From CAZKBP01 sp964551015 (GTDB taxonomy: Bacteria; Bacteroidota; Bacteroidia; Cytophagales; Microscillaceae), in NCBI GenBank assembly GCA_964551015.1, contig CAZKBP010000012.1, forward strand, positions 62,001 through 126,000: a stretch of DNA of 64,000 nucleotides, read 5' to 3'. Positions 8,688 to 16,484 of the stretch are shown piece after piece (the stretch's first letter is position 1; every line of letters starts with the position of its first letter). The notes under the pieces are model-generated. The model saw only the letters and a program-made list of their open reading frames with translations, was not told the DNA's origin and ran no database searches. A program made the translations under genes and the position numbers.

Positions 8688-8920
8688 GACGTGTCTGGAT
8701 ACGTCTGGGACGTGTCTGGATACGTCTGGGACGTGTCTGGATACGTTTGGGACGTGTCTGCTATACGTCTGGGACGTGTCTGGATACGTTTAGGACGTGT
8801 CTACCATACGTTTAGGACGTGTCTGCTATACGTTCGGGACGTGTCTGCTATACGTTCGGGACGTGTCTGCTATACGTTCGGGACGTGTCCGAATACGTCT
8901 GGGACGTGTCTGTATAGGTT
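8688..8920. repeat. Minisatellite: 11 tandem units of 21 or 22 bp
   Basis: Units begin at 8688, 8709, 8730, 8751, 8773, 8794, 8816, 8838, 8860, 8882 and 8903; the last is incomplete and degrades after about 18 bases. Each full unit has the form GACGTGTCTG, then GA, CTA or a close variant, then TACGT, then CTGG, TTGG, TTAG or TCGG. Two ACGT tetranucleotides occur per unit, spaced 12 (or 13) and 9 bases apart. Units 1 and 2 are identical and units 7 to 9 are identical, which indicates recent amplification within the array. Mixed unit lengths shift the frame, so it is not protein-coding. Confidence 0.92.
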
Positions 8921-8958
8921 AAAGTGTAAGCCTTCTGTGCGATGCATCTTACTTAGGG

Positions 8959-8970
8959 ATGAATTGGTAT
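8959..8970 (-). repeat. 12-bp word, middle copy (one mismatch)
   Basis: Read on the minus strand this is ATACCAATTCAT, 11 of 12 identical to the outer copies, in the same orientation as the right copy. Confidence 0.5.
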
Positions 8971-9086
8971 GATGCCAATGCCTATCTTTCAATGGGAGTA
9001 GATTTTTTGCTGGAATACCCCGAAAGCCCTCTGTGTCTCCGTGTCTCTGTGTTTGAATAAGCCATTCGGATGTATGCACAGAGAAG

Positions 9087-9098
9087 ATGGATTGGTAT
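9087..9098 (-). repeat. 12-bp word ATACCAATCCAT, right copy
   Basis: Exact inverted counterpart of 8636-8647. Together the two copies could mark the ends of a small element of about 463 bp. No flanking target duplication was recognised. Confidence 0.6.
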
Positions 9099-9176
9099 AA
9101 GATAGCCTTAGGCTGTGGACAGTCGACTATGGACTGCGGACTAGAGTACGAGCATCTGCATACCCATCACTGACTG

Positions 9177-9242
9177 CTTCAAAACAAAAAATCTCCATCG
9201 GGCGAATCAAGAAAAATTCTTCGATTACAACCCGAGTGGAGA
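9177..9242 (-). terminator. Intrinsic terminator of the giant secreted-protein gene
   Basis: On the minus strand the arms 9231-9242 and 9192-9202 (TCTCCACTCGGG against CCCGATGGAGA, one bulge) enclose a second near-palindrome around 9206-9226. They are followed by a T-rich tail (TTTTTTGTTTTG) at 9191-9180. It lies 47 bases after the stop codon. Confidence 0.75.
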
Positions 9243-9288
9243 CTCCGAATCCTACTGCAAGTAAGCTATTTTCTAGAAAATAAACTAC

Positions 9289-12200
9289 TTAGCGCTTGAT
9301 AATTTTGTAACTGCGATAGGCTCCTTGCCAGTAGAGTTTTACCAAGTAAATTCCTCTGGGAGCGCGGCTCAAAGCTTGATTAAGTTGCTCCTGTAATTGC
9401 TTGACTTGCATCTCTTGGCTCACCAACTGGCTTCCTTGCAAACTCACTACTTCTAAATAAATGGATGCCTGCGTATTGATGCTGGGAGCTATTCCTAATT
9501 CTAAGCGATCAACAAATGGGTTGGGGTAGAGCGTAAATAGGCCAGGAGCAAATACCTCCTCTACCGAGCTGACAATCTCGTCTGAATTTACGTCCAATTT
9601 GAAAACATCGCTCACAGACTGTCCCGCTGTATCCACAGCTCTTACTTGGATAAAATGCACGCCTAACTGACTGGGTGTGAGCGTGGCACTGAAGGCTCCC
9701 GTGCTGGCATTGAACGTAAGCCACTCGGGAAGAGGAGCCCCACCTGCCAAAAACGCACTCATCGTGAGCGGTGCACCGTCTGGGTCTACAAAGGCATCCA
9801 AAGCAATATTAAAATCAAAGCTGTCTGTCGTGTCAATACTAACCGATTGATCCACAAAAGGACTTACCAAGTACGGGAAGGGTTTTTCCTCGGGTGTATC
9901 CGTACGAATCACCTCCAAGGCCGAGATGGCTGGATTATCAATTCTATCTAATAAGACATTTAAAGTACCATCATTTACTTGTACATCAAAGCTCTCGATC
10001 ACGGCTCTGTTCTTCGCTCCGGCTACCGTGAATGCATCAAAGTTTGATCGGACGCGTTCCCCTTCAATATCAATATTAAAGCGACGATTGCCCGGATCAT
10101 TATTAAATGTTTCGGCAAAGTGCAGTCTGACTTGGTAAGAACCACTACTCACGGGAATATTGTAATTAACATCCTGATTCCACCAGCGATAAGTTTGGTA
10201 GAGACGATCGTCTTCGGTATTGGCAATGGCATTACCCTGGAAAGATGTATTTCCACCCGTGGAGAACTGATCTCTAGAAAATTCATTACCAGCTACACTC
10301 ACGTAAATTTGGTCATCTCCTCCCGCATTAATCCGAAGGGGGCAATCAGCTTCTTGGCCGATACTAAACTCGAGCGTTTTGCTACATCCAGAAGCATCGG
10401 TTACGGTAACAAAATGCCCTGCACTGGCAGATAAAGTACGAACGGCAAAGCCACTGAGTCGTTCGTTATCATCCCAAATCACTTGATAAGGAGCTTGCCC
10501 ACCACTTAGATTGACCACGGCGGCTTGGCCGTCATTGCGTTGTCCACAACTCACGGGTTGAGTTTCTAGCTCAAAAGTGAAGGGGCTTGCTGCACTTTCT
10601 AACTGGAAGCTTTCAATAGTCTCACAACCATTGTTATTGCGGGCATAGATTTGATAAGTACCTGCGGCCAAATCAGTAAAGCGGCCATTCGCTTGGTAAG
10701 TACCGCCTTGGCCTAATTTATAGGCTAGGGCTCCATTCATATTCACTTCAATTACCCCATTATCTCCAAAGCAATCTGGAGAAGTGGATTGGCTAATAAC
10801 AATGTCTTGATTTGGGGTAAAGCGGTAGAGTTCAAATCCACAGATGGCTGGGCGGTTTTCTAGTGGAAGGAAATCTAAGTTTAAAGCACCATCGGTCACT
10901 TCTACCTCATAATCTCGAACCAAGGCCGTTTTGAAACCTACTTCTTGGAAAATGTCGATACCCAGTCCTTGGATAGCTCCTTCCATTTGCACGTGATTAA
11001 TTCTTCGGGCGGATTCGTCAAAAAAGTTTTCGGCAAAATGAAGTCTCAGAGTGTACGTCCCATTGGGTACCGTGATTTCATAACTAATCGGGGTAAAATC
11101 AGCTACGGATGACATATAAGATCGGTACAAAGCATCCTTCTCCGTGGCTTGAATCTGGCTACTCACATCATCGACATTATCCAATTTGAAGCCAGAACCC
11201 ACTCGGTAGCTTTCATCAGATTCCCAAGCTTGTCCGGCAATGGTTACGGGGTTTGCATTGGGGACGGCCGCTTTGATGCGTTTCACGAGCTGGGCCTGAT
11301 AGCAATCTGAGCTAGCTACACCAAACAAAGGCACTTGAAGCGGAGAATCTCCACTGTTGTAATGGATCAACAAGGTGGCCTGCTTCAGTCCGACGGTACG
11401 AGGCTGAAAATGTACTTGCATAGAGCTACTTTCCTGAGGGTCTAAGCGGCTTTCAGCGGGCATCTCTGCCCAAAAGTCATCGGCGTTTTGTCCTACGATC
11501 TCCACGGCAGAAATTTCTACGTCAGGGTCGTTTTCTAATGGAAAGTTTAGTCCGGCATTTCTTACCGTCAGCGAAGTAGCTTGGTCATTCTCTACATTAT
11601 TTTCTCCAAACTCCAAGGAAGACTGAGGTGCTGCCTGTGTGCCAGTTCGGAGCTTGGCTTCGTAGCCAGTATTGTCCACAGGACGCACATTACTAATCAC
11701 ATAAGTATTGTCATTATAATCATAATTGGTAAAAGGCGTTCCCAGATAGTCATTAGAAATGATAAAGGTATTCGGGACAATTTGGCCACGAGAATTTCTG
11801 AGTCGCCAGGCTCTCACACCAATCTGAATTTGGCCAGCGTTATTTTTGGGATTCAGTTCGTAGTTGGTGCAGTCGTTCAATACCGTTAGGCTAAAAAGAC
11901 CGTTCGGCACGAAAGTACCCTCCGCAGGCGTTCCGTAGATACCACCTTGAACATTCGTGTTGGCGCGTGGAAGGAGCGACTGCGCATCTACGGGGTCGTG
12001 TCTGGTGATAATGGTTCCACCTCTGGCTGCTTCTGGATTTACATCATTGTAGCGGATGTTTTCTGCCTGATTGCAGCAACCGTGATAAGAGGCCAGCTGA
12101 CGCACGTAGACAGGCTGGCTCGGGTCTACTCGCTCTAAGAATTGGAAGACCACCTCATCCCCAGTGGGGTCAAAGTTGGTTCCGTTTTTACGTGTCTCAA

Positions 12201-14229
12201 ATCCACTTACCGTCTTATAGCCATAGGCATCCAAAATCTCGTTGATATTTGGCTCACGATCAAATTCGGCAAATTGCTGCCAAAGACCATGTAGCTTCAC
12301 TTCTTTACGAGGAAGCTTAGGGTCATTAGAGACAATCGTCAGGGTTTCGTGTAATACCTGAATGAGCGTATCGCGAGATACCTCTACGGGAGGATCTACG
12401 GCAACAAAGGCTACCAAAATATCTTGGTAAGTATCTGGGGTAATGGTGATAGGCAGGTCTTGACTAGCTTGGAAAGGCTTATCATCTACTGAGCGTATTT
12501 GCCAATAATCTGAATTAGAAATGAGTAAGTCTTCAATATATAAATTGTCGACTCCTCGGTTGAATATACGTAGGGTTACCAGATCGTGGTTGCCGTTGAC
12601 GGGGGTGTTATTGTTAGAGCCTCGCCAAGGAACTTGAATACGGCTAAAGGTTAACTCGTCATTTTCTGGAAAAGCATCTAAATTTTGCAAGACCATCTTG
12701 GGGCGTTTGGTGCCTTCTTGGATGACATGGAAGTCATAAACAGCACTCGTGCTACTATTTCCTTGCTGGTCGGTAGCTCTGGCTTCAAGTGTGTAAGCAC
12801 CTACCTCATTTAGCAAAATACTTTGGGCATAAGCTTGAAAATCATTTCCATTGAGGCTATATTCAACGGTACTGATTCCCGAAGCACCTAAATCTTTGGC
12901 ATCGATTTGAATACGAACTTGATTGAGGAAAGTATTCTGATCTTTTACCTCCCCATTAAAAGCTACCTCCAATACAGGTGGAAAATTATCCTGAGTAGCA
13001 TCTACTCTTCCAATCCATACATAATTGATCTTAGTATTTTCTCCTCCGATGGCGTCAATGGTCAACTTTCCGTCTAAAACGGGCACGATGATCGTTCCTT
13101 CGGCACTACTTGGTGCGCCGGCTGGGTTCTGATCTAAGGTGATTACTTCTCTGCCCTCGGCTCTGATCAAGTGTTTGCTATCTTTGAATTGAGGATCACC
13201 CACGGCTACACGCACACGGTACAGGTCAGGAGGTAAGTTAAACTCCCAGTACCATGCTTTACCATCATTAGTTTGCATGAGCGCTAAGGTGCTTAGTTCT
13301 GCTGGGAAAATATTTCGATCCCTTAGCTCGGCCAAATCACGAGGATAGTCGTTGATCTGGTCTAGCCATCCGTACACAAAGCCATTGCCACGGTCATCAT
13401 AGGCTTCTCCTTGATCTACTATATAATCATTGGGAGGCGTGCTACTGGCAGGTTGAAAGTTAACCTGATACAACCACTCGAAGTTGGATTCATCACTGGG
13501 AGCTTTTACCTCTAATTCTACATCGAGGGTTGCTTGCTCGTAGCCACGGGCACGGGCACTTACTTGTGTTTGGTAGATGCCGGGAGCCAAGCCCTCCGTA
13601 TTGACCTGAAAACTCAGGTTGCCCAAAGCTGGATCTGGTAATTGCAACCAAGCCGCGTTGCTCGGGCGAGTGAGTGTAACCTGAGGACTGCCTGAATCTA
13701 CGCTCAGCGTGCTATTTTGTGCACTTGGGTTTTGACCAAAATCTGCGGAGAAGCTTAATAGATTCGCGCTAAATGTCAGAGGCAGGGGATTTACCTTGAG
13801 GATCACTACGAGTTCACCAGTTTCGTAATCAGGAGCCTGTGCTTTGACTACGGCCTGATAAGTACCGGGTAAAAGCCCTTTGGCATCAACCCCAAACTCT
13901 AGAGACCCAAGCGTGGGGGTAGTCGGGAGAATCAACCAAGTGGCATTGAGGGGTTGTTCTATGCTTAGAAATTCTGCAGAGCCTTCACTAGCCGTCAACT
14001 CAGCCGTTTGGGTAGCATTTGATCCAGCATTGAAATCTACCTCGAAATTCAATTGCCCGGGATCAAAACTAAGTGCAGGCATAGGAGTAGGCTTGAGCAG
14101 TTTTTTCCCACCCTTGGCTTGGACAAGCAAGGGGTTGAAAAGGGCACCAATCCACAAACACAGGCAGAAAATCAACCTGTGATGGGTAGCATCTTTCTGT
14201 AAGTTTCTTATAAGGAAGAAATTTTTCAT
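9289..14229 (-). CDS. Giant secreted malectin-domain protein with type IX sorting domain
   Basis: The 1646-residue product has a signal peptide ending near VQAKG (about residue 39). Two immunoglobulin-like repeats follow (about 50-245; LSFDPGQLNFEVDF and PLTFSANLLSFSADFGQNP), then a malectin-like sugar-binding module (about 250-406). Next come an Ig-like domain, choice-of-anchor-D-like segments (to about 970), a malectin domain (about 976-1133), SprB-like repeats (about 1146-1295), another malectin domain (about 1300-1440) and a cadherin/putative-Ig domain (about 1450-1546). The C-terminal type A sorting domain begins LYPNPFVDRLELG at about 1571. It is probably a surface adhesin or glycan-binding protein exported by SprA-type machinery. 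No catalytic domain was found. It is inserted on the opposite strand between argF-prime and argB. Confidence 0.88.
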   Translation of the reverse strand: MKNFFLIRNLQKDATHHRLIFCLCLWIGALFNPLLVQAKGGKKLLKPTPMPALSFDPGQLNFEVDFNAGSNATQTAELTASEGSAEFLSIEQPLNATWLILPTTPTLGSLEFGVDAKGLLPGTYQAVVKAQAPDYETGELVVILKVNPLPLTFSANLLSFSADFGQNPSAQNSTLSVDSGSPQVTLTRPSNAAWLQLPDPALGNLSFQVNTEGLAPGIYQTQVSARARGYEQATLDVELEVKAPSDESNFEWLYQVNFQPASSTPPNDYIVDQGEAYDDRGNGFVYGWLDQINDYPRDLAELRDRNIFPAELSTLALMQTNDGKAWYWEFNLPPDLYRVRVAVGDPQFKDSKHLIRAEGREVITLDQNPAGAPSSAEGTIIVPVLDGKLTIDAIGGENTKINYVWIGRVDATQDNFPPVLEVAFNGEVKDQNTFLNQVRIQIDAKDLGASGISTVEYSLNGNDFQAYAQSILLNEVGAYTLEARATDQQGNSSTSAVYDFHVIQEGTKRPKMVLQNLDAFPENDELTFSRIQVPWRGSNNNTPVNGNHDLVTLRIFNRGVDNLYIEDLLISNSDYWQIRSVDDKPFQASQDLPITITPDTYQDILVAFVAVDPPVEVSRDTLIQVLHETLTIVSNDPKLPRKEVKLHGLWQQFAEFDREPNINEILDAYGYKTVSGFETRKNGTNFDPTGDEVVFQFLERVDPSQPVYVRQLASYHGCCNQAENIRYNDVNPEAARGGTIITRHDPVDAQSLLPRANTNVQGGIYGTPAEGTFVPNGLFSLTVLNDCTNYELNPKNNAGQIQIGVRAWRLRNSRGQIVPNTFIISNDYLGTPFTNYDYNDNTYVISNVRPVDNTGYEAKLRTGTQAAPQSSLEFGENNVENDQATSLTVRNAGLNFPLENDPDVEISAVEIVGQNADDFWAEMPAESRLDPQESSSMQVHFQPRTVGLKQATLLIHYNSGDSPLQVPLFGVASSDCYQAQLVKRIKAAVPNANPVTIAGQAWESDESYRVGSGFKLDNVDDVSSQIQATEKDALYRSYMSSVADFTPISYEITVPNGTYTLRLHFAENFFDESARRINHVQMEGAIQGLGIDIFQEVGFKTALVRDYEVEVTDGALNLDFLPLENRPAICGFELYRFTPNQDIVISQSTSPDCFGDNGVIEVNMNGALAYKLGQGGTYQANGRFTDLAAGTYQIYARNNNGCETIESFQLESAASPFTFELETQPVSCGQRNDGQAAVVNLSGGQAPYQVIWDDNERLSGFAVRTLSASAGHFVTVTDASGCSKTLEFSIGQEADCPLRINAGGDDQIYVSVAGNEFSRDQFSTGGNTSFQGNAIANTEDDRLYQTYRWWNQDVNYNIPVSSGSYQVRLHFAETFNNDPGNRRFNIDIEGERVRSNFDAFTVAGAKNRAVIESFDVQVNDGTLNVLLDRIDNPAISALEVIRTDTPEEKPFPYLVSPFVDQSVSIDTTDSFDFNIALDAFVDPDGAPLTMSAFLAGGAPLPEWLTFNASTGAFSATLTPSQLGVHFIQVRAVDTAGQSVSDVFKLDVNSDEIVSSVEEVFAPGLFTLYPNPFVDRLELGIAPSINTQASIYLEVVSLQGSQLVSQEMQVKQLQEQLNQALSRAPRGIYLVKLYWQGAYRSYKIIKR

Positions 14230-14607
14230 TTTTCGTATTATTTTAGGACTCGGAAAAGGTTCTAATTTTGATAGATAGACGATTAGGGGATATCGGATTC
14301 GATAAATCTGTTTTCAGAAAATTTCGAGAAGGTTTGTGCGAGTAAGTGTTTGCTAATACAGAGAGATGAGTTCAGAACGCGCATAAGGGTTGATTCAAAT
14401 TTGGGCAAAAGGATATCTCTTCACTGCCCCTGTTACGAATAATATGCCATTTGCTTAGAATAGCATCCAAGCCCATTCGAGTTAAAATCTTTTCTCTGAT
14501 TGGGAAATTTAGCTCCAAAAACGAGAATGCTCTTACTCGGGTTACTTTTCTGGGGCTAATGAACAAAACGTGGCGAAAACGCCAAACTGAGCTATTCTTT
14601 ACTAATC
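14230..14607. other. Divergent intergenic region upstream of argB
   Basis: This 378-base AT-rich region lies between the divergently transcribed secreted-protein gene and argB and must carry promoters for both. The only structure I see is a small perfect hairpin at 14571-14584 (TGGCG, AAAA, CGCCA), ending 23 bases before the argB start. It could affect argB leader RNA or bind a regulator. No clear -33/-7 pair was identified and no credible gene is present. Confidence 0.5.
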
Positions 14608-15387
14608 ATGAAAAAGAAAATTCACATCGTCAAAGTCGGCGGAAAAATCATCGATGACGCCTCTCGTCTACATGTGTTACTCGAGGCACTGAAACAGATT
14701 TCAGGCTCTAAAATACTGATCCACGGCGGAGGCAAAACCGCTAGCGAGCTTGGATTAAGGCTAGGAATTGAGCCACAAATGATAGAAGGCCGACGGATTA
14801 CCGATGAGCCTACCTTAGACTTGGTCACCATGGTTTACGCAGGACTCATTAACAAAAAAATCGTAGCTCAACTCCAAGCCCAACAAATCAATGCCGTTGG
14901 CCTCAGTGGTGCGGACCTGAATGTAATCTTAGCCGAAAAACGCCCCGTCCAAACGATAGACTATGGCTTCGCCGGCGATATTCAAGCCGTCAATCAAGCG
15001 GCATTAGCGCTTTTGATTGAAAAAGAAATCGTGCCTGTGCTTTGCTCCATTACCCACGACGGGCAGGGACAATTACTGAATACGAATGCCGATACCATTG
15101 CCGCGAACGTGGCCGTGAGCCTGAGTGCTCTCTATGAAGTCAGGCTTTTATTTGTCTTCGAGAAAAAAGGCGTATTACAAACACTTGATAATGAGGACTC
15201 TTTTATCCGAGAGCTAGACCATAGCCTTTTCCAAACGTATCAAGCACAGGGCATCATCCACGAAGGTATGATTCCTAAATTAGACAATGGCTTTGAAGCA
15301 CTTCGACAAGGGGTGGCCGAGGTCATTATCTGCAAAGCAGAAGAAATTCACCAAGAGCAGCCCGAAGGAACCTATCTGAGACTGTAA
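14608..15387 (+). CDS. argB: N-acylglutamate kinase
   Basis: The 259-residue product belongs to the amino-acid kinase fold. The nucleotide-binding start is HIVKVGGKIID (Lys9), followed by the glycine loop KILIHGGGKTASELGLRLG (about residues 35-53). Substrate-binding segments are GRRITDEPTLDLVTMVYAG and LLNTNADTIAANVAVSL. The enzyme phosphorylates N-acetylglutamate, or N-succinylglutamate in Bacteroidota that use succinylated intermediates. It lies 30 bases upstream of argE and 103 bases ahead of argH in total order, forming an argB-argE-argH operon. The short N-terminus is typical of non-arginine-inhibited forms, though feedback control cannot be judged from sequence. Confidence 0.92.
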   Translation: MKKKIHIVKVGGKIIDDASRLHVLLEALKQISGSKILIHGGGKTASELGLRLGIEPQMIEGRRITDEPTLDLVTMVYAGLINKKIVAQLQAQQINAVGLSGADLNVILAEKRPVQTIDYGFAGDIQAVNQAALALLIEKEIVPVLCSITHDGQGQLLNTNADTIAANVAVSLSALYEVRLLFVFEKKGVLQTLDNEDSFIRELDHSLFQTYQAQGIIHEGMIPKLDNGFEALRQGVAEVIICKAEEIHQEQPEGTYLRL

Positions 15388-15416
15388 ATTGCTCCCACTA
15401 AAATTCATTTACAAAA

Positions 15417-16481
15417 GTGTATTTACCTGACCTAAAAGCATCCATTACTCTATTACTAAAAAATTTAATCCGAACTCCTTCCCTGAGCAGAGAAGAAGCC
15501 AACACGGCTCAGTTGCTGGAAAACTTCTTGAAAGAAAAAGGCTACACTCCTCAACGCCAGCTAAATAATGTCTGGATTCGCTCTACTGATTTTCGCCCTG
15601 ATCGCCCCACCTTATTACTCAATTCTCACCACGATACGGTCAAAGCCAATGCCCATTGGACTTATAACCCTTGGGGCGCCGAAGAAATAGACAGCAAAAT
15701 CTACGGACTAGGGAGCAATGACGCGGGAGCCTCGCTGGTGAGTTTACTGGCTACCTTCCTGATCGCAGATACTTGGCCAGACCGGGCTTACAATCTCATC
15801 TGGGCAGGAACGGCTGAGGAAGAAATTTCAGGTAAAAACGGCATTGAGAGCCTCTTGCCCCAATTGGGAGAAATTGCTCTGGGAATCGTGGGCGAACCTA
15901 CCCAGATGCAAATGGCCATCGCCGAAAAAGGCTTAATGGTCATAGACGGAGAAGCCCAAGGCCAAGCCGGACACGCCGCCCGTGAAGAAGGGGTCAATGC
16001 TATTTACGAAGCCCTGGCCGATTGGGAGTGGATTCGTCAGTATCAATTTCCCGAAGTTTCCTCAGTACTGGGTAGGGTAAAAATGAGCCTGACCCAAGTA
16101 GCAGCGGGGCATCAGCATAACGTGGTGCCGGAAGTCTGCCGTTTCGTCATCGATGTGCGTACCAATGAATTGTACTCGAACCAAGAAGTTTTTGAGATCA
16201 TGAGCAGCCACCTGAACAGTAAGCTCAAAGCGCGTTCCTTCCGGCTAAATTCTTCTCGGATTGACCCTCAGCACCCTCTCGTACAAAGAGGAAAATCTCT
16301 AGGACTTACCGCTTTTGGCTCGCCCACCCTCTCTGACCAAGCTTTGATGCCTTTTGCTACGCTCAAAATCGGGCCAGGCGACTCGGCCCGCTCGCATACA
16401 GCCGATGAATTTATTGAGATTTCAGAAATTCACGCAGGCATGGACCTCTATCTAGCATTACTCAAAGATTTAAAATTGTAG
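15417..16481 (+). CDS. argE: M20-family deacylase (acyl-ornithine/acyl-citrulline deacylase)
   Basis: This 354-residue M20 metallohydrolase has the metal-site motifs LLLNSHHDTV (residues 67-75, His71 and Asp73), GSNDAGAS (Asp102), GTAEEEISG (the catalytic Glu pair at 134-136) and VGEPT (Glu160). A dimerisation-domain histidine is in GQAGHAAREEG (His186). It removes the acyl group from an arginine pathway intermediate; in organisms with an acylornithine transcarbamylase the substrate is acyl-citrulline. The start is a GTG at 15417, 29 bases after argB, because no ATG fits the conserved N-terminus. The next gene, argH, begins three bases after its stop. Confidence 0.9.
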   Translation: MYLPDLKASITLLLKNLIRTPSLSREEANTAQLLENFLKEKGYTPQRQLNNVWIRSTDFRPDRPTLLLNSHHDTVKANAHWTYNPWGAEEIDSKIYGLGSNDAGASLVSLLATFLIADTWPDRAYNLIWAGTAEEEISGKNGIESLLPQLGEIALGIVGEPTQMQMAIAEKGLMVIDGEAQGQAGHAAREEGVNAIYEALADWEWIRQYQFPEVSSVLGRVKMSLTQVAAGHQHNVVPEVCRFVIDVRTNELYSNQEVFEIMSSHLNSKLKARSFRLNSSRIDPQHPLVQRGKSLGLTAFGSPTLSDQALMPFATLKIGPGDSARSHTADEFIEISEIHAGMDLYLALLKDLKL

Positions 16482-16484
16482 AAA

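Larger units (their letters stand above)
8594..9288. other. Intergenic repeat locus between convergent genes
   Basis: This 695-base stretch lies where argF-prime and the giant secreted-protein gene converge. It contains a 21/22-bp tandem array (8688-8920), three copies of the word ATACCAATYCAT (8636-8647, 8959-8970, 9087-9098) and a purine/pyrimidine-biased stretch with repeated TGTCTC/CACAGAG words (9028-9083). A terminator for the minus-strand gene is at 9177-9242. The open frame through the array changes reading frame with unit length and is not credible as a gene. Confidence 0.7.

Noticed and set aside
8688..8920. Array considered as a CRISPR
   Set aside because: Units are tandem and contain no unique spacers; the variation lies inside the units. 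No cas genes are present.
8691..8972. Open frame through the tandem array giving a Ser/Gly/Tyr/Val-rich repetitive protein
   Set aside because: The unit length switches between 21 and 22 bases, so the reading frame drifts and the peptide repeat breaks after three units. There is also no start context or homology.
10120..14182. Plus-strand open frames inside the malectin-domain gene
   Set aside because: Antisense shadows of a clear coding region with domain-supported frame.
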